Source: Streptomyces sp. NRRL WC-3742 (GTDB lineage: Bacteria > Actinomycetota > Actinomycetes > Streptomycetales > Streptomycetaceae). Taken from it: a DNA stretch of 50,400 nt. Position numbers and translations under genes: made by a program. The notes below the pieces were generated by a model that was not told the DNA's origin, ran no database searches, and saw nothing but the letters and a program-made list of their open reading frames with translations. This document shows positions 16,701 through 25,578 of this stretch, one piece after another (position 1 is the stretch's first letter; the number at the start of each line of letters is the position of its first letter). The stretch covers positions 1 to 50,400 of the forward strand of contig NZ_JOCF01000092.1 in NCBI RefSeq assembly GCF_000720635.1. Reading direction: 5' to 3'.

Positions 16701-19700
16701 ACGTCCCCGACGATGCTGTCCGCGGCGGTGCGGGTGAGCCGGGCGTGTGCGTAGCAGGCGTCCTCGGGGGCTGCAAGGATCCGCACGGCGCGCATCCCGA
16801 CGGGCAGTACCAGGCCGTGGCCCGGTTCGTCGATCAGGCCGGCGACGACGAGCTGGGCGCACAGGTCCAGGAGGACCGGGTGGATACGCAGACCGTGGCG
16901 GGCGGTGCGTGCCGGGTCCGGCAGCGTCACGCGGGCCCAGAAGCTGTCGCCTTGGGCGCAGGCGCGCAGCTCGGTGATGCCGCTGAAGGCGGGTCCGTGC
17001 TCCAGGCCCCGTGCGCGCAGGCTCGCGTAGAGGGCGTGTGGATCCAGGACGACGGGGTGGTCGGCGGCCAGTGCGGCCGCGGGGAGTACCGGTATCCGGA
17101 GGGAGGCGTCGATGCGGCGCAGGACCGCGGTGGCCTGCCGTACCCAGGTCCCGTCCTTGTCGCGGCCGAACACTTCGCAGTCGGCGCGGTCGGCGCCGGT
17201 CAGGGTGACGGTCGTGCCGACGGGCGTGCGGGCGTCGAGGTGCAGCAGCTCGCGGAAGCAGATGTCGGTCACTTCGACATCGTGCGTGGCGCTGCGGAAC
17301 ACCTCGCCGGCCGCGGTCAGGGCCAGGGCGCAGTAGGCGGCGCCGGGCAGGACCGGCCGGCCGTGGATGCGGTGGTCGGCCATCCAGGGCAGGACGTCGG
17401 TGCCGGTGTCGGCGTGCCAGGTGTGGCGGGGCTGGTCGCCGGGCACCTCTGTGTGTGCTCCCGGCAGGGCGGCGGGGGTGCTCTCGGTGTGCGGGGAGGC
17501 CGCTGCGGGCGGGGTGGTGTCGGTCCAGTGGGGTCGGCGGTCGAAGGTCAGCGCGGGTACGTCGGCCAGGCGGCCGCCTGCGTAGAGGCGGGACCAGTCG
17601 ACGCCGACTCCCGCGCAGTGCAGGGCGGCGAGCTGGGTGCGGAAGGTGGTGGGGTCGTCTTCCCCCTTGCGCAGTGTCGGCAGGATCACGGGCTCGTGGA
17701 GCAGGCCGGTCAGGCTCTGGGCGAGGGGACGGGTGACGACGGCGTGCGGCGAGATCTCGAGGTACACCTGGTGGCGGTCGGCGGCGGCCGCGGCCACGGC
17801 GGCGCCGAAGCGTACGGGTCGGCGTAGGTTGGCGCACCAGTAGGCGGCGTCGAAGACCGGGGTGTCGCGGGGGTCGTCCAGGACGGTGGTGTAGAAGGGG
17901 ACGGTCGGCCGGCTGGGGGTGAGCTCGGTGAGCTCGGCGGCGAGGTCCGCGAGCAGCGGGTCGACCTGAGGGCAGTGCGAGGCGACGTCGACGTCGATCA
18001 GACGTGCCACGAGTCCGCGGGCCTGCCAGGCGGTGGTCAGGTGCCGGACGGCGGCCGCGGTGCCGGCGACGACGGTCGAGTCGGGGGCGGCGACGACGGC
18101 CACCGACACCGTGCCGTCGCCGATGGCGGCGAGGTCGTTCTCGACGGTCGCGCTGTCGAGGCCGACGCTCGCCATGGCGCCGGCTCCGGCGATGCGGGTG
18201 AGGAGGGCGGACCGCCGGCAGATGACGCGGACGCCGTCGGCCAGGGTGAGCGCTCCGGCGGTGACGGCGGCCGCGACCTCGCCCATGGAATGGCCGATGA
18301 CGGCAGCCGGTTCGACCCCGTGGTCGCGCCAGGCGGCGGCCAGGGCGATCTGCAGGGCGAACAGTGCGGGCTGCACGCGGCCGCAGCCGCTGACGTGTTC
18401 GCGGTCGCGGACGGCCCGTAGGACGGAGAACCCGGTCTCGGCGCCGATCAGCGCATCGGCTTCGGCCAGGGTTTCGGCGAAGGCCGGCTCGTGCTGGAGC
18501 AGGCCGTGCCCCATGCCCTGCCACTGCGAGCCCTGGCCGGAGAACACCCAGACGGGACGGCGGGTGACGCCCGCGCCCACGTGGCCGAGTACGACGCCGG
18601 GGTGGGCCCGGCCGGCTTCGAAGGAGTGCAGGGCGTGCGCCAGGTCGCGGTGGGAGTCGGCCACCACGCCGAGCCGGCCGCGCCCGGGGGAGCGGCGCAG
18701 GGCGAGGGTGTGGGCGATGTCGCGCAAGGGAGTGGCGGCTCCCTCGGCCTCCAGCCAGTGGGCCAGGCGCGAGGCGGCGGCGGGCAGTGCGTCCGGGGAG
18801 CCGGCGGCGAGGAGGAAGACGTGGGGTGGGGCGGCCTGCGATCGCGCCGGCGGGGCGCCGGCGGGGACGGCGGCCGCGTGTGCGGCGGTGCCGGCGGTCG
18901 GAGTGCCGGGGAGGACGACGGCGCGGCGGCGGACCGGGGCCTGTTCTAGGACCACGTGGGCGTTGGTCCCGGAGAAGCCGAAGGAGGACACCGCGGCCAG
19001 TCGCGATGCCGTCCGGGTGGGCCAGGCGGACAGGCCGGTGGGGACGAACAGGCGGGTGCCCTCGGCGCTGATGGCCGGGTTCCACCGGGTGAAGTGCAGG
19101 TTGGGCGGGACTAGCCCGCGCCGGAGGCAGAGCACCGCCTTGATCAGGCCAATGACGCCGGCCGCCGGTTCCAGGTGGCCCACGTTCGTCTTCACCGAAC
19201 CCAGCGCGCAGCGCCCCTGTCCGGTGCCGTAGACCGCGGCCAGGCTGGAGAACTCGACGGGGTCGCCGACGGGTGTGCCGGTGCCGTGCGTCTCCACCAG
19301 GCCCACGTCGCGCGGGTCGGTTCCGGCTCGGGCGAGGGCCTGGCGGTAGAGGGCCTGCTGGGCCTCGGCGGAGGGCGAGGCCAGGACGTCGGAACGGCCG
19401 TCCTGGTTGACGGCCGAGCCGCGGACCAGGGCCAGGACGCGGTCGTCGTCCCGTAGCGCGTCCTCGAGGCGCTTGAGGACGACGACGCCGCAGCCTTCGC
19501 CGCGGACGAAGCCGTCCGCGGCCGCGTCGAAGGTCCGGCACCGGCCGGTGGGCGAGAGCATCCCCATACGGGCGAAGGACATCGTCGTCCTGGCGCCGAG
19601 TATGAGGGTGACGCCGCCGGCCAGCGCGAGATCGCACTCGCCGTCGCGCAGGGCCTGGCAGGCCAGGTGGACCGCCACGAGCGAGGACGAGCACGCGGTG

Positions 19701-20230
19701 TCCAGCGCCACGCAGGGGCCCTGCAGGCCCAGCAGGTAGGAGATGCGCCCCGGGGCGACGCAGTGCCCGTTAGTCAGGACCGCGCCCTCGAGTTCCCGGG
19801 GCTGGCCGGCGAGGGACTCCATGTAGTCGGTGTAGCTCAGGCCCGAGAACAGTCCCGTGGAGGTCCCTGCCAGCTGCTCCGGGGGGAGTCCGGCATGTTC
19901 GAGTGCCTCCCACGTCACTTCCAGGAGCAGCCGGTGCTGGGGGTCCAGGACGTCGGCCTCCTTGCCTGAGACCCCGAAGAAGTCGGCGTCGAAGCCGGCG
20001 ACGTCGCCGAGGTATCCGCCCCACGGCGGCATCGGCCCGGCGGCGTGGGCCGGGGCCGCAGCCACGTGCCCCGCGCGGCCGATCGGCGGTTGGCCGACCG
20101 CGTCCCGGCCGGCTTCGAGCAGCCGCCACAGCGCGGCGGGCGAGTCGATGTCGCGGGGAAGCCGGCATCCCATGCCGACGACAGCGATGTGCGCGTCAGC
20201 GGCTCTCAGGTTCTCTGTGTGGCCCATCAC
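13724..20230 (-). CDS. Highly reducing type I polyketide synthase, one full module (KS-AT-DH-ER-KR-ACP)
   Basis: The 2168-residue protein contains, in order: KS (Cys180 in DTACSSS, His315 in HGTGT, His352 in NVGHLE); AT (Ser648 in GHSMGE, specificity motif VASH at 749-752, seen in methylmalonyl- and Mas-like AT domains); DH (His954 in HRIHGRPVLP, and HPVLLDLCAQ); ER (NADPH site LIHSATGGTGLAAIAVAR); KR (VVTGGLRGVGLA, and SSMASLFGNPGQGAYSAAN); and ACP (LGFDSLLRIEL). All catalytic residues I checked are present. There is no loading module or thioesterase, which fits an iterative, Mas-like enzyme making a fully reduced, possibly methyl-branched chain. The start follows the ketosynthase gene by 75 bp. 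Confidence 0.92.
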   Translation of the reverse strand: MMGHTENLRAADAHIAVVGMGCRLPRDIDSPAALWRLLEAGRDAVGQPPIGRAGHVAAAPAHAAGPMPPWGGYLGDVAGFDADFFGVSGKEADVLDPQHRLLLEVTWEALEHAGLPPEQLAGTSTGLFSGLSYTDYMESLAGQPRELEGAVLTNGHCVAPGRISYLLGLQGPCVALDTACSSSLVAVHLACQALRDGECDLALAGGVTLILGARTTMSFARMGMLSPTGRCRTFDAAADGFVRGEGCGVVVLKRLEDALRDDDRVLALVRGSAVNQDGRSDVLASPSAEAQQALYRQALARAGTDPRDVGLVETHGTGTPVGDPVEFSSLAAVYGTGQGRCALGSVKTNVGHLEPAAGVIGLIKAVLCLRRGLVPPNLHFTRWNPAISAEGTRLFVPTGLSAWPTRTASRLAAVSSFGFSGTNAHVVLEQAPVRRRAVVLPGTPTAGTAAHAAAVPAGAPPARSQAAPPHVFLLAAGSPDALPAAASRLAHWLEAEGAATPLRDIAHTLALRRSPGRGRLGVVADSHRDLAHALHSFEAGRAHPGVVLGHVGAGVTRRPVWVFSGQGSQWQGMGHGLLQHEPAFAETLAEADALIGAETGFSVLRAVRDREHVSGCGRVQPALFALQIALAAAWRDHGVEPAAVIGHSMGEVAAAVTAGALTLADGVRVICRRSALLTRIAGAGAMASVGLDSATVENDLAAIGDGTVSVAVVAAPDSTVVAGTAAAVRHLTTAWQARGLVARLIDVDVASHCPQVDPLLADLAAELTELTPSRPTVPFYTTVLDDPRDTPVFDAAYWCANLRRPVRFGAAVAAAAADRHQVYLEISPHAVVTRPLAQSLTGLLHEPVILPTLRKGEDDPTTFRTQLAALHCAGVGVDWSRLYAGGRLADVPALTFDRRPHWTDTTPPAAASPHTESTPAALPGAHTEVPGDQPRHTWHADTGTDVLPWMADHRIHGRPVLPGAAYCALALTAAGEVFRSATHDVEVTDICFRELLHLDARTPVGTTVTLTGADRADCEVFGRDKDGTWVRQATAVLRRIDASLRIPVLPAAALAADHPVVLDPHALYASLRARGLEHGPAFSGITELRACAQGDSFWARVTLPDPARTARHGLRIHPVLLDLCAQLVVAGLIDEPGHGLVLPVGMRAVRILAAPEDACYAHARLTRTAADSIVGDVRLLDEAGNPLVEIDALRFVRRGAGADETVDRWFIETRWQPVPRREGLEPPAPGPWLVIGEADGSARALADALKLAGARTDVLDVPVDSAALQPLKQSIARHWDSAPAPCAVVLLSAPAAPEDDAAAIALRRTRRLLAAAQSAIARGTPARLFAVTRSAHAPEPGQPADPAQSALRGLVRVLTHEHPELRATLIDADRADTGLHRLAAELLADPPEDEIALRGDTRHIARLSYTPLSETERATAVTRTVRYGADRFQLHAGRLGDLDALRLTTSPRRAPGPREVELRLHAAGVNFRDVLTAMGMLATDDEAGYRIGFEATGVVTAVGPGVRHVCVGDSVLAADVRGGLFTTFATLPAAAVAPAPAGLSAETAAGVPVAYLTAWYALRRLARLAGGERVLIHSATGGTGLAAIAVARRLGADVLATAGSEDKRQYLRAMGIRHVMDSRSLDFAEQTRDATAGEGVDVVLNSLPGPAIRAGLETLRPFGRFVELGVRDILADTPLGLAPLRHNITMSAVDLVELQDTRPDTFAELLGEVLAELRQGTLAPLPCRTYPLAQASDAFRLMAGAGHIGKLVLTVPDEGHATAVLRDPPSPVRADGAYVVTGGLRGVGLATALWLAGRGAAHLVLNGRTSPSAETERVLAGLREQGTHVSVVLGDIAQPGIAEQLVAEATAGGGTLRGVIHAAMVLDDAAVSNITDDQLERVWHPKVTGAWRLHEATTGLPLDWFVLYSSMASLFGNPGQGAYSAANAWLDAFATWRTALNLPALAVNWGPWGETGVATGFAARGYQTIPTAEGLEALAALLTHGRVRTGVIPGPPDTWIPPAGRASSLFALLTPEAPGTPVQASGQDAARDIRGELRTAEPGLARRTVLEDYLAGHIRTVLRLGASTLDPQTPLNALGFDSLLRIELRTRLEASLGVRLAGDFVAGHPTLAALADGLAQHIGISLTADAPPDPPGQTTPRAADLIAPRSPRSARPPTAATEPPRKNP

Positions 20231-20305
20231 ATGCTCTCCTACGCGCTTGCGCAGACGGGGTGGGGAGTGCTCGCCGTCCGGCGGTGCGGTCGGCGGATGC
20301 CGGGG

Positions 20306-21718
20306 TCAGTCGACGTCCGATCTGCCCAGCAGGATCGCGCTCTTGACGCCACCGATCTGGTAGTTGCAGGTGAGCGCGTAGTCGAACTCCAGGTGCCGGG
20401 TGCGCAGCCCGGGGACGGGGTCGAAGCAGATGTTGTCGGCCGGCTCCTCGCAGTTCGCGGTGGGGCACACCTCCCCCTGCCCCAGCATCAGGAGGGTCAG
20501 GGCGACGCCCAGGGCTCCTGCCGGGGCGCCGTTGTGGCCGAAGCAGGCTTCCTGGGAGGTCATCAGGAGGTCTTCGACGGCGTTGCCGTAGAGCTGTCGG
20601 GCGGCGTTCGCCTCGAAAGCGGTCACGACGACGTCGCCGTCGCTTCCGCCGTGGATGTAGGGGATCTGACCGATGTCCCACCGGTCGCCGAGGCACTTGC
20701 GGATGGCGGCGACCAGCGAGGCGCCGTTCTCGTCGCTTGCGAGCGGGTTGGAAAGGCCGTCGCGGGTCATGCCGTGCGACAGGACCTGGCCGTAGGTGAA
20801 CGCCCCGCGCTGCCGGGCGTGGTCGCGGCTCTCCAGCACCAGGGTCACCGACCCCTCCCCGTGGTTCACGCAGTCGGCCCGCCGGTCGTAGGGCCTCATG
20901 ACCCGGTCGAAGGCCGGGAGGAGTTCGGGCATGCCGTCGACGCGGATGGTGTCGTAGGCGCGCTGGGCGCCGTGCAGCAGACGCTGGACATTCTGGATCA
21001 CGTCCACGCTGAACACGTCCACGCCGGTGACGACGGCGAGATCGGTGTCGCCGTCCGCGATCATGCGGCGGGCGTTGCCGATCTGGACGGCGGAGGACGC
21101 GCAGCCGCACGACACGGTGAAGCAGGGACCGCTCGTGCGCATCAGCGCCCCTTGGACCAGCGCCACGTCGGAAGGGGTGAGTCCCTGCTGCGCCCTGACG
21201 AACAGCTCCATCGCCTGGTGCGGCGCGATGGCGCCCGCGTCGGCGTGCAGGACCTCGAGGTAGCTGGAGACGTTGGCGTCGATGCCCCCACGCCCGACCA
21301 GGACGGCGGCGTCGGTGAGGTCGCCGTCCCGGATGCTCAGTTGGGCGTCCGAGCAGGCTTCCACGAGGGATACCAGCCCGTAGCGGTGCGCGTTGGTGTA
21401 GTGCTGGGAGAAGATGCCCGGCAGTCCGGGCAGGCGCTCCGCGAACGCCGCGTCCGGCAGATCGACGGAGCCGTAGTAGACACCGTGGTGCTTGAGGCAC
21501 GAGCGGCCGTTGGAGGCCACGTCCCAGACCTCGCCCGCGGTGAACAGTGGCTGCTTCTCGCCCGGCAGGCAGAACCCCATGCCGGTGACCACGGTGTCCC
21601 GAGCGCCGCTGCCGCCTCGCGGGCGCGAGCTGGAGGACCCGCTCACGACGCGCCCCCACGGGTGCGGGGCTGACGCTCTGTCCGTACTCGTACGGGACGG
21701 TCGCTGGTCATTGCTCAC
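20306..21718 (-). CDS. Stand-alone beta-ketoacyl synthase-like protein with altered active-site surroundings
   Basis: The 470-residue protein has the FabF/thiolase fold. The nucleophile Cys206 lies in FTVSCGCASSAVQIG, His356 in IPYIHGGSDGD (in place of HGTGT) and His395 in EACFGHNGAPAGALG. Its end, CNYQIGGVKSAILLG, matches the usual FGGxN segment. The lysine that normally precedes the second histidine (KSxxGH) is Gln389, and the first 40 residues are a disordered Ser/Arg-rich leader. It is the first gene of an operon with the PKS. It may prime the PKS, act as a condensing or acyl-transferring enzyme, or control chain length. The ATG at 21718 follows GAGGTGA. Confidence 0.8.
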   Translation of the reverse strand: MSNDQRPSRTSTDRASAPHPWGRVVSGSSSSRPRGGSGARDTVVTGMGFCLPGEKQPLFTAGEVWDVASNGRSCLKHHGVYYGSVDLPDAAFAERLPGLPGIFSQHYTNAHRYGLVSLVEACSDAQLSIRDGDLTDAAVLVGRGGIDANVSSYLEVLHADAGAIAPHQAMELFVRAQQGLTPSDVALVQGALMRTSGPCFTVSCGCASSAVQIGNARRMIADGDTDLAVVTGVDVFSVDVIQNVQRLLHGAQRAYDTIRVDGMPELLPAFDRVMRPYDRRADCVNHGEGSVTLVLESRDHARQRGAFTYGQVLSHGMTRDGLSNPLASDENGASLVAAIRKCLGDRWDIGQIPYIHGGSDGDVVVTAFEANAARQLYGNAVEDLLMTSQEACFGHNGAPAGALGVALTLLMLGQGEVCPTANCEEPADNICFDPVPGLRTRHLEFDYALTCNYQIGGVKSAILLGRSDVD

Positions 21719-21812
21719 CTCGGAAAGTGGGGTGGGGTGGTGCCGCGTCGGTGTGCGGCTCCCGGGGTCAGGCGCCGGTGTCGGATGCCGGGCAGGCGGG
21801 TGGCGGGCGCAC

Positions 21813-22022
21813 CTACTCGGCGATTGCGGTCCGGTACGACCACTGGTAAACGGGCATCAGTACGCCCCCGACGTCCTTGAAGTCCTGCGTGATCTCGAAG
21901 TGCTCATAGCCGTTCCCGCGGGGGATCCTCAACCGGCTCTCGGCGCCTCCGGATTTCACTTCCCGAATCTCAGGAATGTCGCCAGGGCCGTCCTTGAGGA
22001 AGACGAGCAGACCGTTTGGCAC
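21813..22022 (-). CDS. DUF5988-type small protein
   Basis: About 69 residues: GLLVFLKDGPGDIPEI near the start, RIPRGNGYEHFEITQDF in the middle, and a VYQWSYRTAIAE end. As I recall, DUF5988 proteins of streptomycetes share the GGPxDLP, GYEHF and TxIAE signatures and are about this long. The frame is open to 22172, but the GTG at 22022 has AAGG eight nt upstream and gives the normal family length, so I chose it. It lies about 95 bp upstream of the ketosynthase on the same strand, so it is probably the first gene of that operon. Molecular function is unknown. Confidence 0.6.
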   Translation of the reverse strand: MPNGLLVFLKDGPGDIPEIREVKSGGAESRLRIPRGNGYEHFEITQDFKDVGGVLMPVYQWSYRTAIAE

Positions 22023-22654
22023 GACACTCGCCTTCCCATTCGGAAACGCAGAAGAATTCTTCGAGACGATCAGCAAGCCGGTTGACGGCGTACATCCGGA
22101 GTACCCCCATGGAAAGCCGTTCAACCCAGGAACACCAACAGCGCATGAAGTGATCCAGGGGCGCACTCGCACCGCAGCACCAGATCACGCGGACGCCCCG
22201 GAAGTCGTGATGTCACTCGAACAAAGCCCCGATCTCGAATCACTGGAAAGAATAAATATGAAAACTGCGACACGCTCCCCGAGGTTCGCCGTGCTATGGG
22301 CATAGCAGCAGGTCAGAGGGCTAGATTTGCCGACTTATGAATACGATCTCCCCAGTTTGACGGCGCTCCCGCCGTGGTTCCATCCCGGATTCTCGACAAC
22401 TCTTCGACGGGCGTCCGAGAAGGCCCTTGCCAGTGCTCACATAAAATACCCAGTGGCAAGCCTTCGGTCGCTTCAGACTCCGCTTGGCGAGGCGTCGAAA
22501 AAGTTGTGCGCCCCCGATCCAGCCTCATGCTCCAACCCTTATCGAATTCCCTATTGCCACCCGATGGAACCCGAACCTACCGTGAGGAAAACGCCTCCCC
22601 GACTCGGCTGCAACGGCCTTGTCAGGCGTTCGAAAGACGGAAATGAGGAATCCT
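22023..22654. other. Intergenic region between divergent DUF5988 and IPT genes
   Basis: About 630 bp without a convincing gene, AT-richer than the genes around it. Promoters for the minus-strand KS/PKS operon and the plus-strand IPT gene should both lie here. A 15-codon frame at 22258-22305 (MKTATRSPRFAVLWA) has a GGAAAG-like site upstream but is too short to support. No strong inverted repeat was found. Confidence 0.4.
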
Positions 22655-23155
22655 ATGTCCCCGATTCTCCTCGCACTCGTCCCCTCGCAGGGTCCGGCGA
22701 CCGGGGGTAGCCCCGTGCTCCTCGTCGGCACCGGACTGACCGGGGCCACGGCGGTCCTGTTCGGCGGCACCCCCGCGCTCAGCTACACCGTCCAGTTCGA
22801 CGGCGCCATCACGGCCGTCGCCCCGCCCGGGACCGGGACCGTCCCGGTTACGGTGGTCACGCCCTCCGGCACCAGCAACAACCTCAGCTACACCTACCAG
22901 CCGCCGACCCCGCCGACCATCCTCGCGCTCGTGCCGCCGTTCGGCCTGGCCACGGGCGGTCTGCCCGTCCTCATCGTGGGCCACGGCCTGTCCGGCGCGA
23001 CGTCGGTCCTGTTCGGCGCCACCCCGGCCTCGAACTTCACCGTGCTGGGCGACGGGGCCATCCTGGCCGTCTCGCCGGCCGGAAGCGGAACCGTCCCCGT
23101 CACGGTGACCACGCCCGCCGGCACCAGCAGCGGCGCCTCCTACACCTACCTGTAG
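22655..23155 (+). CDS. IPT/TIG-repeat protein 1 (two repeats)
   Basis: The 166-residue protein is two IPT/TIG Ig-like repeats. Each runs LALVP...G..TGG.PVL.VG.GL.GAT.VLFG, then a strand ending in GTVPVTV.TP.GTS and .YTY. Repeat 1 covers about residues 5-82 and repeat 2 about 87-166. The ATG at 22655 follows GAGGA by 5 nt. No signal peptide or membrane segment is present, so the protein is either cytoplasmic or exported by an unusual route. It is followed by a strong terminator. Two more IPT genes (one broken) lie within 5 kb on the opposite strand. A binding or structural role is likely; the partner is unknown. Confidence 0.8.
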   Translation: MSPILLALVPSQGPATGGSPVLLVGTGLTGATAVLFGGTPALSYTVQFDGAITAVAPPGTGTVPVTVVTPSGTSNNLSYTYQPPTPPTILALVPPFGLATGGLPVLIVGHGLSGATSVLFGATPASNFTVLGDGAILAVSPAGSGTVPVTVTTPAGTSSGASYTYL

Positions 23156-23205
23156 GACGGCGGCCGAACCGCCGGTCCGCGTGCGACACGATCCGGCGGG
23201 ATGAG

Positions 23206-23247
23206 AACAGTGAGCTCCGACAGCAGGCGCTGTCGGAGCTCACTGTT
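23206..23247 (+). terminator. Strong 18-bp hairpin after IPT gene 1
   Basis: AACAGTGAGCTCCGACAG at 23206-23223 and its exact complement at 23230-23247 form an 18-bp stem with a 6-nt loop, 50 bp after the IPT stop. The truncated end of the IS630-like remnant overlaps its right arm, so the hairpin may also mark a deletion endpoint. Confidence 0.75.
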
Positions 23248-23930
23248 CGTCAGGGATGATTTCGCCGGTCGCCACGTCGAGTGCGGCGAACAGCGTGGTG
23301 ACGCCGTTGAGCAGGTAGTCGCGGGTGCGGCGTTTCGGCATGCCCGGCATCATCGGCAGGACCGGGGCCGAGCGGTCCAGCGCCTGGATCTGGCTCTTCT
23401 CGTCCACGTAAGAGGACCAGGGCCCGCTCCGGCGGGTCCAGGTACAGCCCGACCACGTCGCGGACCTTGTCGATGAACCGCGGGTCCTTGCTGGGCTTGA
23501 AGGTGTCCACCAGATGCGGCTTGAGACCGAACGCCTTCCAGACCCGACCGACCGTGGACTTCGAGAGCCTGCTCTCGGCGGCCATCGATGCACGCGACCA
23601 GTGGGTGGCGTCCCGGGGCGTGCGCTCCAAGGTGGCGACGACCAGGTCCTCGACCTGGTCGTCGCTGATCTTCCGTGGGGCGCCGGGGCGTTGCTCGTCT
23701 GCCAGACCCTCCAGCCAGCCCTCCAGGAACCGTCGCCGCCACTTGCCGACCGTCTGCGGCCAGATTCCCAGCTCGGCGGCCACGACCTGATTGGACTTCC
23801 CGTCCGCACAGCCGAGGACGATCCGGCATCGTTGCGCCAGCACCTGCGAGGACTTGGCCTGCCGCGACTAGCGGACCAGCGTCTCGCGTTCCTCGTCCGT
23901 CAAGGTCAGCTCGTCCATCGGCCGTCCCAT
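23240..23930 (-). pseudogene. IS630-family transposase remnant
   Basis: The minus strand from 23930 reads [20 protein letters not shown], then an in-frame TAG, then [18 protein letters not shown] and the HTH region ([22 protein letters not shown]). The first catalytic block is out of frame: after [10 protein letters not shown] the reading shifts so that [12 protein letters not shown] (catalytic Asp) appears in another frame. The sequence ends at [21 protein letters not shown], about 200 residues in, where IS630 proteins usually reach about 350. A stop, a frameshift and a 3' truncation make it dead. It lies just after the stop of IPT gene 2. Confidence 0.85.
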
Positions 23931-23982
23931 TCGCACCACGAGGCAGGGCTACACATATACATCGAATTTCAGGCGCAGGACA

Positions 23983-24545
23983 CTAGATCGCCGGTGCGGC
24001 GGTGTAGGTGTAGGCGAGGCCGTTGCTGGTGCCGCCGGGGGTGGTCACGGTCACCTGCACCGTGCCCGAGCCCGCAGGCGCCGTGGCGACCAGGCTGCTG
24101 TCCGACACGGCGGTGAAGGCGGCCGGCGCGGACCCGAAGGCGACCGCGGTGGCAGCGCCCAGCCCGCTGCCCGTCAGCGTCACCGTGTTCCCGCCCGAGG
24201 TCGGTCCCGCCGTGGGAATCACGCTCACCAGCTGGGGAACGGGAACGTAGGTGAACGCGACACCGTTGCTGGTGCCGCCGCGGGGCCTTCGCCGGGGACC
24301 ACAGCGGCGAGCTGGGGGTTGCTCAGGTAGAAGTAGGGCACGGGGAGGCTGGTTCCGCCGGCCGTGGTGACGGTGACGCCGGACGGCCCCGGCCCCCCGG
24401 CCGGCACGGTCGCGGTGATCTGCGTCGCCGACACCACCGTGAACGACGAGGCGTTGACGGCACCGAACCGCACCGCCGTCACCCCCACGAACCCGCTGGA
24501 CGCCGGACTGACCGAACTGATCACCGGTATGTTGTGATAAACCAT
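23983..24545 (-). pseudogene. IPT/TIG-repeat protein 2, broken by an internal deletion or frameshift
   Basis: From the ATG at 24545 the frame encodes MVYHNIPVISSVSP and one complete IPT repeat, then NPQLAAVVPGEGPA. At about 24280 the homologous sequence continues in another frame (GGTSNGVAFTYVPVPQLV, followed by a full repeat ending GLAYTYTAAPAI and a stop at 23983). Roughly the middle of the second repeat, expected between GEGPA and GGTSNG, is missing. This looks like a deletion within the repetitive gene. The C-terminal end resembles that of IPT gene 3 (LAGPGI), so the stop is natural. Confidence 0.75.
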
Positions 24546-24722
24546 GACATACCCCCATAGGGTTGTGCAGTCTCCGAGTTGACGAATGTCGTGCGTGCGC
24601 AAGTGGCTTCAGATAGTCGGTTGTTCGCCCGGGGATGCGCGACGACGGGCGCCGAGGCGGGGAGCCCCGGTCGACGGGGGGAACATCGACCGGGGCTCGT
24701 CAGGGGTGCGTCGCTGTGCGGG

Positions 24723-25097
24723 TCAGGCGGAACAGACCGGCTCGTCCCAGTGGAGGAGCTCGCCGCCGTCCGCCCGGTCGCCGTCGTCGGAAGCCTCCCC
24801 GGGACGGCGAAGACGCCGTCCTCGGCCGATCCGCCCCCGGCGCCGCCGGTGCTTGCCGCGGACGGACTCGGCCGAGCGCATCACAGAGGAGTTCCGTTCG
24901 AAGGCGTGGCCGTCGGCGGCCGCGGTCGCGCTCTCAGGTTGACGGCCCACCAGCACCGTCGGCACGTACCACCCCAGCAGATGACCCCAGCACCACAGTG
25001 CTGAAGTCGTCCGTCTGCGGTCCGGGGGAGGGGAGCTGGCAGACCACCTGTCCGCCGCACGGGCCAGCACGCCTCGGAGCCTTTGGATCGCTTGCAT
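24723..25097 (-). CDS. Hypothetical protein, 124 residues, with a very strong ribosome site
   Basis: The ATG at 25097 has AGGAGG five nt upstream, one of the best ribosome sites in the window, which is the main reason to call it. The protein has an Arg/Ala-rich start, a short hydrophobic aromatic stretch (TSALWCWGHLLGWYVPTVLV) that could be a membrane or amphipathic segment, and a strongly basic then acidic tail ending DEPVCSA. I recognise no family. A three-copy intergenic element lies 150 bp upstream, as it does upstream of IPT gene 3, suggesting shared regulation. Confidence 0.5.
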   Translation of the reverse strand: MQAIQRLRGVLARAADRWSASSPPPDRRRTTSALWCWGHLLGWYVPTVLVGRQPESATAAADGHAFERNSSVMRSAESVRGKHRRRRGRIGRGRRLRRPGEASDDGDRADGGELLHWDEPVCSA

Positions 25098-25246
25098 GAC
25101 GCCTCCTGGCGTATGTAAGCCGCCGCATCCGCCGACACCGCTGAGACGGTGCCGGCAGATGGATCCACGTCCTCCACGGGGGTGCCCATCGCGAGCCGTG
25201 CGTCCCCCCGCCGCCTGAAGCAACAGCGGGCGCCGACTGCGCGCTT

Positions 25247-25295
25247 CCCCCGGGAGGGATGGGCGGCCCGCCGGTTGGATACGGAAAAGTAATCC
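25247..25295. promoter_or_regulatory. Island element, copy A
   Basis: A roughly 49-bp sequence starting CCCCCGGGAGGGATGGGCGG and ending near AGTAATCC. It matches copies at 27748 and 33156. It lies 150 bp upstream of the minus-strand gene starting at 25097. This copy is the most divergent. The shared core contains an inverted repeat, TGGGT/C with G/ACCCA. The role is unknown. Confidence 0.5.
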
Positions 25296-25578
25296 AGAGC
25301 CGTGAAATCGGTGACAAGTCTTCCGACCTGCTTTCACCCGCTTGGCGCAGCGCCCGGCCGTCTCCCGAAATCCGGGAGCGGCCGATTCCGTAGCGCGCGA
25401 CCCGACACCGATCAGCGAAAACGGACCCCCCTTCGGGGAATTTTCACGCTGATTCCCCACCCGATGGGATCGCGACTTCCCGACCCGAGGTTGCGTTCGG
25501 GATCGGTCCGGGCGGGACCTGCGCGAGGACGCTTGAAGGTTGTCGCAGCGGGCCGGGTCGACCGGCCTCACAGCCGTG

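Noticed and set aside
12772..20360. Many long plus-strand frames opposite the PKS region
   Set aside because: They mirror PKS codons (Gly/Arg/Ala-rich) and have no ribosome sites or domains.
22258..22305. 15-codon frame MKTATRSPRFAVLWA
   Set aside because: Weak upstream site, no supporting neighbour or terminator; too short to separate from chance.
23206..23247. 18-bp inverted repeat considered as an IS630 terminal repeat
   Set aside because: Both arms are adjacent with a 6-nt loop right after an IPT gene, which fits a terminator; the right side of the IS remnant has no matching repeat.
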